From an uncultured Eubacterium sp. (GTDB taxonomy: Bacteria > Bacillota > Clostridia > Lachnospirales > Lachnospiraceae), in assembly GCA_905236225.1 (NCBI GenBank), contig CAJOPM010000016.1:1-8264 (forward strand): 8,264 nucleotides of DNA. Reading direction: 5' to 3'. Of this stretch, positions 1 through 6,044 are shown one piece after another (the stretch's first letter is position 1; the number at the start of each line of letters is the position of its first letter). The position numbers and the translations under genes are program-made. A model generated the notes under the pieces. That model was not told the origin of the DNA. It made no database searches and worked only from the letters and a program-made list of their open reading frames with translations.

Positions 1-57
1 AAAAAATTAAACATAATGATACCTTTGACCTTAAAAAAATGTCAAAGGTATCATTAT
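1..57 (-). terminator. Rho-independent terminator of the pta-ackA unit
   Basis: A perfect 17-bp inverted repeat pairs 13-29 with 41-57 around an 11-base A-rich loop. Read on the minus strand, the stem is followed by a U-rich tail (complement of 1-12, ending in six T). It starts 22 bases past the ackA stop codon, the usual place for a transcript end. The stem is rather AT-rich, but its length and the U tract make it a convincing intrinsic terminator. The A-rich loop and the absence of a T tract on the plus side argue that it acts mainly on minus-strand transcription. Confidence 0.85.
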
Positions 58-79
58 CAGCATTTAATATGCTTTGTAA

Positions 80-1270
80 TTATTTAACAAGTGCAACTGT
101 CTCACGTGCAATTGCAAGCTCTTCATTTGTAGGAATAATGCAAACTTTAACCTTAGAGTCTTTAGTAGAAATAAGAAGATCCTCTCCTCTATGGCCATTT
201 GCTTCTTCATCTATAGATATTCCAAGATATCCAAGGTACTCCATAACTTTCTTTCTTACAAGCGGAGCATTCTCGCCAATACCTGCGGTGAATGCTATAG
301 CATCAACACCATTAAGCGCTGCAACATAAGCTCCGATATATTTTGCTACTCTGTAGCTGAACACTTCAATAGCAGCCTCGCACTTATCGTTGCCTTTGTC
401 CATTCCTTCCTCTAAATCTCTAAAGTCAGAAGAAGTCTGTGATATACCCTGTACACCGGATTTCTTATTGAGAACTTCCATAACTCCGGCTATATCAAGG
501 TTTTCCTTGTTAGCAATAAATTCCATAATGGCAGGATCTATATCTCCTGAACGAGTTCCCATTACAAGACCTTCAAGAGGCGTAAGTCCCATTGATGTAT
601 CAATACATTTACCGTTAAGTACAGCTGAAATTGAAGCACCATTACCAAGATGAGCTACAATAATTTTTGAATTATTAATATCCATTCCAAGGAATTTTGC
701 TATATGCTTAGACACAAAGCTGTGGCTGGTTCCGTGGAATCCATAGCGACGTACTTTGTATTTCTCATAGTACTCATATGGAAGTCCGTAAAGATATGCT
801 TTTTTAGGCATTGTCTGATGGAATGCTGTATCAAATACGCCTACCATCGGCACTCCCGGCATAAGTTCCTTGCATGCATTGATTCCGATAAGGTTTGCCG
901 GATTGTGAAGCGGAGCAAGATCGTTACACTCCTCAACAGCCTTTATCATATCGTCATCTATAACTGCCGAACTTGCAAACTTCTCACCACCATGAACGAT
1001 ACGATGACCTACAGCATCAACTTCAGAAAGTTCTTTTATTGCTCCGGTCTTAGGATTAACAAGAGCATCAAGCACAAGCTTTATTGCCTCTTTATGTGTG
1101 GGCATTGCAGGCTGTGAAACTTCTTTTTCTTCGCCAGCCTTTTGATATGTAAGCTGTCCGTCTATTCCAATTCTTTCGCAAAGTCCCTTTGCGAGAACAT
1201 CCTCTGTATCTGAATTGATAAGCTGATATTTAAGCGATGAGCTTCCGCAGTTAATAACTAATACGTTCAT
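80..1270 (-). CDS. ackA: Acetate kinase
   Basis: This 396-residue cytoplasmic enzyme transfers the phosphoryl group of acetyl phosphate to ADP, giving acetate and ATP, the energy-yielding last step of acetate fermentation. The length is typical of the family. Visible signatures are the N-terminal VLVINCGSSSLKYQL segment (residues 3-17, with Asn7), GHRIVHGG (88-95), the FDTAFH loop with Asp147, YGFHGTSH (176-183, with catalytic His179), the GTRSGDIDP segment near 238-246, the FTAGIGEN nucleotide-binding stretch (327-334) and the C-terminal TNEELAIAR with Glu384. Start: the ATG is preceded by AAGGAG at 1281-1286, ten bases upstream. It lies 85 bases downstream of pta on the same strand and upstream of a strong terminator, so the two genes most likely form one transcription unit. 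No truncation or frameshift is seen. Confidence 0.97.
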   Translation of the reverse strand: MNVLVINCGSSSLKYQLINSDTEDVLAKGLCERIGIDGQLTYQKAGEEKEVSQPAMPTHKEAIKLVLDALVNPKTGAIKELSEVDAVGHRIVHGGEKFASSAVIDDDMIKAVEECNDLAPLHNPANLIGINACKELMPGVPMVGVFDTAFHQTMPKKAYLYGLPYEYYEKYKVRRYGFHGTSHSFVSKHIAKFLGMDINNSKIIVAHLGNGASISAVLNGKCIDTSMGLTPLEGLVMGTRSGDIDPAIMEFIANKENLDIAGVMEVLNKKSGVQGISQTSSDFRDLEEGMDKGNDKCEAAIEVFSYRVAKYIGAYVAALNGVDAIAFTAGIGENAPLVRKKVMEYLGYLGISIDEEANGHRGEDLLISTKDSKVKVCIIPTNEELAIARETVALVK

Positions 1271-1311
1271 TATTATAATTCTCCTTTATCTCTATAAATG
1301 TATCAAATGAA

Positions 1312-1340
1312 ACCTTAAGAATTGCTCAGCAATTCAAGGT
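1312..1340 (-). promoter_or_regulatory. Intercistronic stem-loop between pta and ackA
   Basis: In the 85-base gap, ACCTT (1312-1316) pairs with AAGGT (1336-1340) and GAATTGC (1319-1325) pairs with GCAATTC (1329-1335). This leaves a two-base bulge and a three-base loop. On the minus strand the hairpin begins 15 bases after the pta stop codon. The sequence after it is only modestly U-rich, so it is not a standard terminator. It could be a leaky terminator, a processing site or an mRNA stabiliser that sets the pta:ackA ratio. The structure is seen; the function is inferred. Confidence 0.4.
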
Positions 1341-1355
1341 ATCGAAGCAAATTTA

Positions 1356-2354
1356 TTAGCCCTGTGCCTGGATAACAGTGATTGCAATAACAGCAACAAT
1401 ATCTTCTGCCGAGCATCCTCTTGAAAGATCGTTAACCGGTGCTGCAATTCCCTGAAGAATAGGACCATAAGCCTCTGCCTTGCCAAGTCTTTGTACGAGC
1501 TTGTAACAAATATTACCGCAATCAATGTTCGGGAATACAAGTACATTAGCATGTCCTGCAACTGAACTTCCCGGAGCTTTTGACTCTCCTATTGAAGGAA
1601 CGATGGCTGCATCAGCCTGCATCTCTCCATCTAATTTTAAGGAAGGATATTTTTGTTTTGCTATATCAACGGCATTATGAACCTTATCAACAAGCTCATG
1701 CTTTGCTGAACCCATAGTTGAATGTGAAAGCATTGCAATCTTAGCTTCTTTACCAACAAATTTCTTAAAACTGTCTGCGCAACTGTTAGCTATTGATGCC
1801 AATTCTTCTGATGAAGGATCCTGATTAAGTGCACAATCGGCAAAAATAAATACTCCATTCTCTCCATATTCGCAATTCGGAACATCCATAAGGAAGTAAG
1901 CTGATACAATATCGCTTCCCGGTGCTGTCTTCAATATCTGAAGTGATGGTCTGAGAATATCTGCCGTAGAATGGCATGCACCCGATACTAATCCGTCTGC
2001 ATCTCCCATCTTAAGCATCATAACACCAAATGTAGGATAGTCATTAAGAAGTGTATCTCTAGCCTTCTCTTCTGTCATTCCTTTCTTCTGGCGAAGCTCA
2101 ACAAGCTTTGCTACATAAGAATCAAGTTTGTCAGAGGTTGCCGGGTCAACCGTAGCCACTCCGCTAAGGTCTACTCCAAGCTCTTTTGCCTTCTTGTCGA
2201 TAGCATCCTGTGCGCCTACCATTACAAGATCAGCGATACCTTCCTTAATTGCTGCCTCGGCTGCAAAATAAGTTCTGTCATCTTCTGACTCTGGAAGAAC
2301 GATAAGCTTCTTCTGTGTTTTTGCTTTTGCTTTTAATTCATCAATAAATGCCAT
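1356..2354 (-). CDS. pta: Phosphate acetyltransferase
   Basis: This 332-residue enzyme converts acetyl-CoA and phosphate to acetyl phosphate and CoA, feeding AckA. It is the short form, a single PTA_PTB domain without the N-terminal DRTGG/CobQ-like regions of the long enterobacterial enzyme. Visible family motifs are VLPESEDDRT (19-28), GDADGLVSGACHSTADILRP (117-136), LVFPNIDCGNICYKLVQRL (272-290), and YGPILQGIAAPVNDLSRGCS (296-315), which holds the Ser310/Arg311 active-site region. The ATG has an excellent AAGGAG at 2363-2368, eight bases upstream. A sigma-70-type promoter sits about 60-85 bases upstream. Gene order pta then ackA is the usual one in Firmicutes. The paralogous phosphate butyryltransferase is the main alternative, but these motifs and the ackA neighbour favour Pta. 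Confidence 0.96.
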   Translation of the reverse strand: MAFIDELKAKAKTQKKLIVLPESEDDRTYFAAEAAIKEGIADLVMVGAQDAIDKKAKELGVDLSGVATVDPATSDKLDSYVAKLVELRQKKGMTEEKARDTLLNDYPTFGVMMLKMGDADGLVSGACHSTADILRPSLQILKTAPGSDIVSAYFLMDVPNCEYGENGVFIFADCALNQDPSSEELASIANSCADSFKKFVGKEAKIAMLSHSTMGSAKHELVDKVHNAVDIAKQKYPSLKLDGEMQADAAIVPSIGESKAPGSSVAGHANVLVFPNIDCGNICYKLVQRLGKAEAYGPILQGIAAPVNDLSRGCSAEDIVAVIAITVIQAQG

Positions 2355-2410
2355 TTTGTTTACTCCTTCCGGGATTATTAATATTTATTGTCTAAAGACA
2401 GACTAATAGT

Positions 2411-2439
2411 ATTATATACCTTTAAAAATACTCATACAA
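2411..2439 (-). promoter_or_regulatory. Sigma-A promoter for pta-ackA
   Basis: On the minus strand TTGTAT (2439-2434) and a perfect TATAAT (2416-2411) are separated by exactly 17 bases. Transcription would begin near 2404, leaving a leader of about 50 bases before the pta ATG. The promoter lies about 35 bases after the tmcAL stop codon, so pta-ackA can be expressed independently of tmcAL. A short GTCT/AGAC palindrome at 2390-2399 lies just inside the predicted transcript; its role is unknown. Confidence 0.7.
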
Positions 2440-2440
2440 G

Positions 2441-2470
2441 TGAAAAATAATCTACCTGCTTTATTAGGTA
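2441..2470 (-). terminator. Possible weak terminator after tmcAL
   Basis: On the minus strand TACCT and AGGTA (2466-2470 with 2453-2457) can form a 5-bp stem with an 8-base loop, followed after two bases by a T-rich run (2450-2441). The stem is short, so termination would be inefficient at best, and some read-through from tmcAL into pta is likely. Confidence 0.3.
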
Positions 2471-2473
2471 ATA

Positions 2474-3727
2474 TTATACGGTAATAAGCGCCTTTCTATA
2501 TTCATTTTGACAAGGTATTTTCGTTTTTTGCGTTATTACGCTATTGTATATCGCTGCTGCTTTCATATCGAATTCAAACAATTTAAAATCATCCGGCGAA
2601 AGCTGCATAACAGCATCAGAAGGTGATGTTATCAGAGGTATTTGAGTATGTTCTTTTAGATAACGCATAAGTTTGGATGCCGAATTTTTTTTAAATCCTA
2701 AAATTCTGGCATATGGAACATAATCATATTCCTTTGCTTTATCTAATATTTCTTTTTTCTTATCCAATAAAATCGCCGTCATAAGTCTGCTTATTCTGCT
2801 ATAGGTAAAGTTCTTACTCTTAATGCTTTTACAAAATGTCGTCCACTGCGTAAATTCATCACACATAGATGATATTCGCCTCGAAAGTTCCCGCCCGGAT
2901 GATGCCATATCTTCTATTTCATCTTTATTCATTGTTGCAAGTCGATAACTAAGCGCCATAGAAAAATCGTCGGCATAAAGCGGCGCCTTTTCGCTCAAAT
3001 ACTGCCCCATAAGCTCATATGAGGAAGATGGCATAACATCTTTTAGAGAAAACATTGCCGACGGATGATTATACAAATGTTTTCTTATCGATGCTGCACT
3101 GGTATATTTAGCGGAAAGCTTACTGTCAGTATGCTCCGAACCATATCTTTTTATGATAACAGGAAATATAATGCTGTTTCTTTCTTTAATCTTTCTAATA
3201 TACTCCAGTGCTAAAAGTGTATTGGGCGCTTTAAGTATCCCGGATAATTCTTCATCATCATAATCCTTGTCTTTAAGAGCCTTGCTTATCGCTATGGCTT
3301 TTGCCTTTGCAAATGTCTCTCCTTCTTTAAGAGCCTCTTTTAATGTTGTCTTGTACACATCCGGTTCAACATAAAGAATATCTGAAATTTCATCCAATAA
3401 ATTTGCATTTTCAAACTCACATCCGAACGATAATGCGCTAATACACCCCAGCTTATCCAATAGTGCCACTGCCCCCGAAGCAAAATCCGGTGCACTCGAT
3501 GTGGCCCATATTGTCGGAAGTTCTATAACCATATCCGCTCCGCCAAGAAGAGCCATCTTAGCTCTTGTATACTTGTCTATTATTGCAGGCTCTCCTCTTT
3601 GGACAAAATCGCCGCTCATGACCGCTATTATATAATCGGTTTGTGTCCTGCTCTTCGTATTTTTGATATGGTATAGATGTCCGTTATGAAAAGGATTGTA
3701 CTCTGCTATTATTCCGGTTATATGCAT
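2474..3727 (-). CDS. tmcAL: tRNA(Met) cytidine acetate ligase (TmcAL, YlbM family)
   Basis: The family makes N4-acetylcytidine at wobble position 34 of elongator tRNA-Met. It activates acetate with ATP to acetyl-adenylate, unlike TmcA, which uses acetyl-CoA. The protein has 417 residues, close to the family norm. The N-terminal nucleotidyltransferase domain shows GIIAEYNPFHNGH with an HxGH motif at 14-17, then AVMSGDFVQRGEPA (35-48) and DKYTRAKMALLGGADMVIELP (51-71). Further on are SFGCE (100-104), LKAPNTLLALEY (165-176) and the YTSAASIR segment (208-215). The ATG at 3727 is chosen because AGGAG (3739-3735) sits seven bases upstream. A longer reading to 3808 would add 27 residues unlike the family. 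A TATAAT-like -10 lies at 3791-3786 with no good -35. The gene sits directly upstream of pta-ackA, which supplies or turns over acetate. Confidence 0.92.
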   Translation of the reverse strand: MHITGIIAEYNPFHNGHLYHIKNTKSRTQTDYIIAVMSGDFVQRGEPAIIDKYTRAKMALLGGADMVIELPTIWATSSAPDFASGAVALLDKLGCISALSFGCEFENANLLDEISDILYVEPDVYKTTLKEALKEGETFAKAKAIAISKALKDKDYDDEELSGILKAPNTLLALEYIRKIKERNSIIFPVIIKRYGSEHTDSKLSAKYTSAASIRKHLYNHPSAMFSLKDVMPSSSYELMGQYLSEKAPLYADDFSMALSYRLATMNKDEIEDMASSGRELSRRISSMCDEFTQWTTFCKSIKSKNFTYSRISRLMTAILLDKKKEILDKAKEYDYVPYARILGFKKNSASKLMRYLKEHTQIPLITSPSDAVMQLSPDDFKLFEFDMKAAAIYNSVITQKTKIPCQNEYRKALITV

Positions 3728-3734
3728 TTGATTA

Positions 3735-3739
3735 CTCCT
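3735..3739 (-). promoter_or_regulatory. Ribosome binding site that fixes the tmcAL start
   Basis: AGGAG on the minus strand, seven bases before the ATG at 3727. It decides against the 81-base longer reading that would start at 3808. Confidence 0.85.
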
Positions 3740-3769
3740 AATTATAATTTTTTTGTATATTAATACGAC

Positions 3770-3798
3770 TTGATATGATATTTTTATTATAGTATAGA
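3770..3798 (+). promoter_or_regulatory. Candidate promoter of the histidine phosphatase gene
   Basis: TTGATA (3770-3775) and TATAGA (3793-3798) are 17 bases apart. An overlapping TATAGT (3788-3793) is a better -10 match but lacks a partner at the right distance. The first choice would place the start site about ten bases before the ATG, leaving almost no leader, so the assignment is tentative. The 88-base gap between the two divergent genes is AT-rich, and promoter-like words are frequent by chance. Confidence 0.3.
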
Positions 3799-3815
3799 AA
3801 GGTGGCAAACGCTTT

Positions 3816-4409
3816 ATGAATTTATATTTTTTAAGACACGGTGTTACTGATTTGAACAGGCAGATTATATTTCAAGGCAGGATAGATACGCCTCTTAACG
3901 ATGAAGGCATATCTCAAGCTGAGCTTGCAGCAAATTATATAAACAAAAGTTCTCTTAAATTCGACAAAATATACTCTTCGCCTCTAATCCGCGCAATTGA
4001 CACCTGTCGTATAGCAACAGGTATTGACAAGGCGCATTTTATAACAGATGAAAGACTTCTTGAAATTGACTACGGTCCGTTTGAAGGGAAAAAGATTTTC
4101 CCGGCTACAGACGAAATGATGGCATTTCTAGAAGCTCCTTTTGATAATGAGCCGCCAAACGGAATAGAAAATATGAAAAGCGTTAAGGGTCGTATGGTCG
4201 GTGTGCTAAATGATATAATATCGTCATCCGATACGTCCGATAACGTACTCATTTCCTCGCACGGCATAGCTTTGTCCGCCCTTTTTCATTATATATATGA
4301 AATGAATAACTTCAATGCTGATACAAATATGCCTAAAATAGAACATGCTAAGCTTTATTATAGTAAACTTAGCAATAATATGCTTACCATTCCAAAGCTT
4401 AGCACATAA
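3816..4409 (+). CDS. Histidine phosphatase family protein (phosphoglycerate mutase-like)
   Basis: This 197-residue cytoplasmic protein belongs to the branch-1 histidine phosphatase superfamily. The catalytic RHG motif is at residues 7-9 (His8 is the phosphorylated residue), followed by FQGRIDTPLNDEG (19-31), SSPLIRAIDT (54-63, with Arg59), the LLEIDYGPFEG acid-loop segment (81-91, with Glu83) and SSHG (147-150, second catalytic His149). The full set of active-site residues suggests a working phosphatase. The substrate cannot be told: relatives include cobalamin-pathway CobC, fructose-2,6-bisphosphatases and broad phosphatases, and no cobalamin genes lie nearby. The ATG follows AAAGGTGG (3798-3805) by ten bases. 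It is divergent from tmcAL, and its last 11 bases overlap the convergent maf-type gene, with no separate terminator. Confidence 0.85.
   Translation: MNLYFLRHGVTDLNRQIIFQGRIDTPLNDEGISQAELAANYINKSSLKFDKIYSSPLIRAIDTCRIATGIDKAHFITDERLLEIDYGPFEGKKIFPATDEMMAFLEAPFDNEPPNGIENMKSVKGRMVGVLNDIISSSDTSDNVLISSHGIALSALFHYIYEMNNFNADTNMPKIEHAKLYYSKLSNNMLTIPKLST
4346..4404. repeat. Nested inverted repeats at the convergent gene ends
   Basis: TGCTAAGCTT (4346-4355) is a perfect inverted partner of AAGCTTAGCA (4395-4404). Its first seven bases also pair with CTTAGCA (4368-4374), continued by TTTA/TAAA (4354-4357 with 4364-4367). Two alternative hairpins are therefore possible where the phosphatase and maf genes meet. 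Neither is followed by a strong T tract, although the minus side continues into a moderately U-rich stretch. They may help stop or separate convergent transcripts, but the sequence is also coding, so this is tentative. Confidence 0.35.
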
Positions 4410-4989
4410 GACCCATTTCTTTCATTTTTTTAACAAATAATGCCAACGGAAAGCCTACCACATTGTTATAGTCACCATTTATCGATTCAACCAGCAGCCC
4501 TCCCAGTCCTTGTATTCCATAAGCACCTGCTTTGTCCATCGGCTCTGCTGTTTTTATATAATCAATTGCCTCTTGTTTGTTAAAGTCATACATTTTAACA
4601 TATGTGGCGCATCCAAATGTCGTTTTGGCGCCATTTGGCAAGCTGCATATAGTAACACCTGTATATACGGTGTGTTCTCTGCCCGACAGGCTCATAAGCA
4701 TCTTTAGAGCATCCTCTTCATCCTGCGGTTTGCCTAAAATTGTATTTTCAAATGTAACAATTGTATCTGCTGATACAATTATTGCTTCTTCATCCATATG
4801 CCTTGATGCTATATCATTGCATTTAATTTGCGATAATTCCCTGCATACGTCATTAGGTTCTACTGATATGGCATTTTCCGGCGCATCTGATGCTTCTATG
4901 ACAAAATCTATACCAAGTCTTGATAATAATTCTTTTCTTCTAGGTGATGCCGAAGCTAAAATTAGTTTTTTATTATTAACAATCTTCAT
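4399..4989 (-). CDS. maf: Maf-family nucleoside triphosphate pyrophosphatase
   Basis: Maf proteins hydrolyse non-canonical or selected nucleoside triphosphates (dTTP/UTP in the YhdE type) to the monophosphate and pyrophosphate, a house-cleaning role once linked to septum formation. The protein has 196 residues, the usual size. Visible motifs are LILASASPRRKELL (9-22), the SADTIV segment with the conserved acid (73-78), GKP (86-88), SGREHTVYTGV (102-112), DKAGAYGIQG (152-161) and NVVGFP (176-181). The DKAGAYGIQG form suits the dTTP/UTP group; this is a family-level inference. The start is the only ATG before LILASASPRR. Its upstream sequence is A/T-only and shows no Shine-Dalgarno motif. The gene lies 5 bases after the acetyltransferase stop codon, so translational coupling is likely. 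Its 3' end overlaps the histidine phosphatase gene by 11 bases. Confidence 0.93.
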   Translation of the reverse strand: MKIVNNKKLILASASPRRKELLSRLGIDFVIEASDAPENAISVEPNDVCRELSQIKCNDIASRHMDEEAIIVSADTIVTFENTILGKPQDEEDALKMLMSLSGREHTVYTGVTICSLPNGAKTTFGCATYVKMYDFNKQEAIDYIKTAEPMDKAGAYGIQGLGGLLVESINGDYNNVVGFPLALFVKKMKEMGLMC

Positions 4990-4994
4990 AATTA

Positions 4995-5933
4995 TTATTT
5001 ATTTTTAACATTTACCTTACTATTAGGTTCAACGGATTTGGTGACAAACGCATTGCCTCCGATTACACTATCATGCCCTATAACCGTCTCTCCTCCTAAG
5101 ACAGAGGCTCCGGAATAAATAATGACGTTATCTTCTATAGTAGGATGTCTCTTAACGCCCTTTAAACTTTGTCCGCCCTGCGTAGAAAGTCCGCCAAGGG
5201 TTACACCCTGATAAATCTTGACATGGTTTCCTATCAGTGTCGTCTCGCCTATTACAACACCGGTTCCATGATCAATAAAGAAATAATCACCAATCTGTGC
5301 GCCGGGGTGTATATCTATCCCCGTTCTCGCATGAGCATATTCTGTCATTGTTCTTGGTATAATCGGAACCCCAAGCTTGTGAAGTTCATGCGCAAGCCTA
5401 TATACCGTAATAGCTCTTAGTCCGGGATAGGAACAGATAATTTCGGACTTATTTTCTGCGGCCGGATCTCCCTCATAAAACGCATCTATATCCATCTCTA
5501 ATTTTTGTCTGATACCGGGTATTGTGCGAACAAATTCAGAAGTTATCTCTTTTGCTTTTTGTGTGCATTTACCATCGCTTTCTGCAGTTCTTTTAAGGCA
5601 TCCGCACTCTTTATCTTTTTGTGATATGCCTGATACATCCGGGCGAAGGCACAAAGCTACCGCAATTTGTTTTCTAAGATTGTATACAATGTCTTCAACA
5701 AGCGCTCCGAGAGTATGTCTTAGATTATAAATCTTAAGCGATCTTTCTGACCTTTCCGTGTAGTATCCGGGATATATTATTTCAAAAAGCTCATCCGTGA
5801 TTTTCTCGATTTTCTTTCGATTAGGAAGCTCAAATACATCCATCTGGTCTATAACTCTCTTATCGCCGTAATCTGAAAGAATCAAAGATGTAAGTTCATC
5901 AATATCTTCATTTTCTATAGTTAAATTATCCAT
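4995..5933 (-). CDS. Serine O-acetyltransferase, long EpsC/CysE type
   Basis: It transfers acetyl from acetyl-CoA to L-serine, giving O-acetylserine, the precursor for cysteine. The protein has 312 residues. An N-terminal helical region (about 1-165) is followed by a left-handed beta-helix with hexapeptide repeats (about 200-300). Diagnostic stretches are YEGDPAA (153-159), SYPGLRAITVYRLAHELH (168-185), RTGIDIHPGAQIG (203-215), FFIDHGTGVVIGET (218-231, with the catalytic His in IDHGTG) and KRHPTIEDNV (261-270). Four cysteines (95, 110, 112, 123) form a cluster in the N-terminal part, a trait recalled for long-form homologues. The start at 5933 has AAGGGG six bases upstream and lies downstream of a near-consensus promoter; a start at 5978 would lie inside that promoter. 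No cysK-type gene is present in the window. The maf-type gene follows 5 bases downstream. Confidence 0.92.
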   Translation of the reverse strand: MDNLTIENEDIDELTSLILSDYGDKRVIDQMDVFELPNRKKIEKITDELFEIIYPGYYTERSERSLKIYNLRHTLGALVEDIVYNLRKQIAVALCLRPDVSGISQKDKECGCLKRTAESDGKCTQKAKEITSEFVRTIPGIRQKLEMDIDAFYEGDPAAENKSEIICSYPGLRAITVYRLAHELHKLGVPIIPRTMTEYAHARTGIDIHPGAQIGDYFFIDHGTGVVIGETTLIGNHVKIYQGVTLGGLSTQGGQSLKGVKRHPTIEDNVIIYSGASVLGGETVIGHDSVIGGNAFVTKSVEPNSKVNVKNK

Positions 5934-5939
5934 GTTAAT

Positions 5940-5945
5940 CCCCTT
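5940..5945 (-). promoter_or_regulatory. Ribosome binding site that fixes the acetyltransferase start
   Basis: AAGGGG on the minus strand, six bases before the ATG at 5933. Together with the promoter at 5961-5989 it excludes the upstream in-frame ATG at 5978, which would not be transcribed. Confidence 0.85.
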
Positions 5946-5960
5946 ATCTAGATTTGTTTT

Positions 5961-5989
5961 ATCATATCTTTCACCCAAGATTTTGTCAA
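5961..5989 (-). promoter_or_regulatory. Promoter of the acetyltransferase-maf operon
   Basis: On the minus strand a perfect TTGACA (5989-5984) and TATGAT (5966-5961) are separated by 17 bases. Transcription would start near 5954, giving a leader of only about 20 bases, too short for a riboswitch or T-box. The -35 box overlaps the -35 box of the divergent promoter at 5983-6010. Confidence 0.8.
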
Positions 5990-6010
5990 TCTGATGTTTT
6001 ATGATAAAAT
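5983..6010 (+). promoter_or_regulatory. Promoter of the patatin-like gene
   Basis: TTGTCA (5983-5988) and TAAAAT (6005-6010), each one base off consensus, are separated by 16 bases. The start site would be near 6017, with a leader of about 28 bases that contains the ribosome binding site. Five of the six -35 bases are shared with the -35 of the opposing promoter. Confidence 0.6.
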
Positions 6011-6031
6011 ATCTTTTATTTATATTATGAA

Positions 6032-6038
6032 AAGAGGT
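6032..6038 (+). promoter_or_regulatory. Ribosome binding site that fixes the patatin-like start
   Basis: AAGAGGT, six bases before the ATG at 6045. It decides against upstream in-frame ATGs from 5994 on, the first of which lies inside the promoter. Confidence 0.8.
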
Positions 6039-6044
6039 AGCAAA

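Noticed and set aside
704..1117. 137-codon plus-strand open frame opposite ackA
   Set aside because: It is antisense to a well-supported enzyme gene, has no family resemblance, and its composition is explained by the codon pattern of ackA. Other long shadow frames (4577-5008, 1334-1561, 5169-5420) were rejected likewise.
3728..3808. 27-residue N-terminal extension of TmcAL from the ATG at 3808
   Set aside because: The extension resembles no family member, lies in AT-rich intergenic DNA, and the internal ATG at 3727 has a good AGGAG site and begins exactly with the family's MHITGIIAEYNPFHNGH start.
3803..3816. CcpA-type catabolite site resembling TGNAANCGNWNNCW before the phosphatase gene
   Set aside because: The best match has mismatches at two core positions and overlaps the ribosome binding site; not supportable.
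5934..5978. Upstream start of the serine acetyltransferase at 5978
   Set aside because: That ATG falls in the spacer of the near-consensus promoter, so it would not be on the transcript; the ATG at 5933 has AAGGGG at the right distance.
5994..6044. Upstream start of the patatin-like gene at 5994
   Set aside because: It lies inside the predicted promoter, and the canonical patatin N-terminus begins at the ATG at 6045 with its own binding site.
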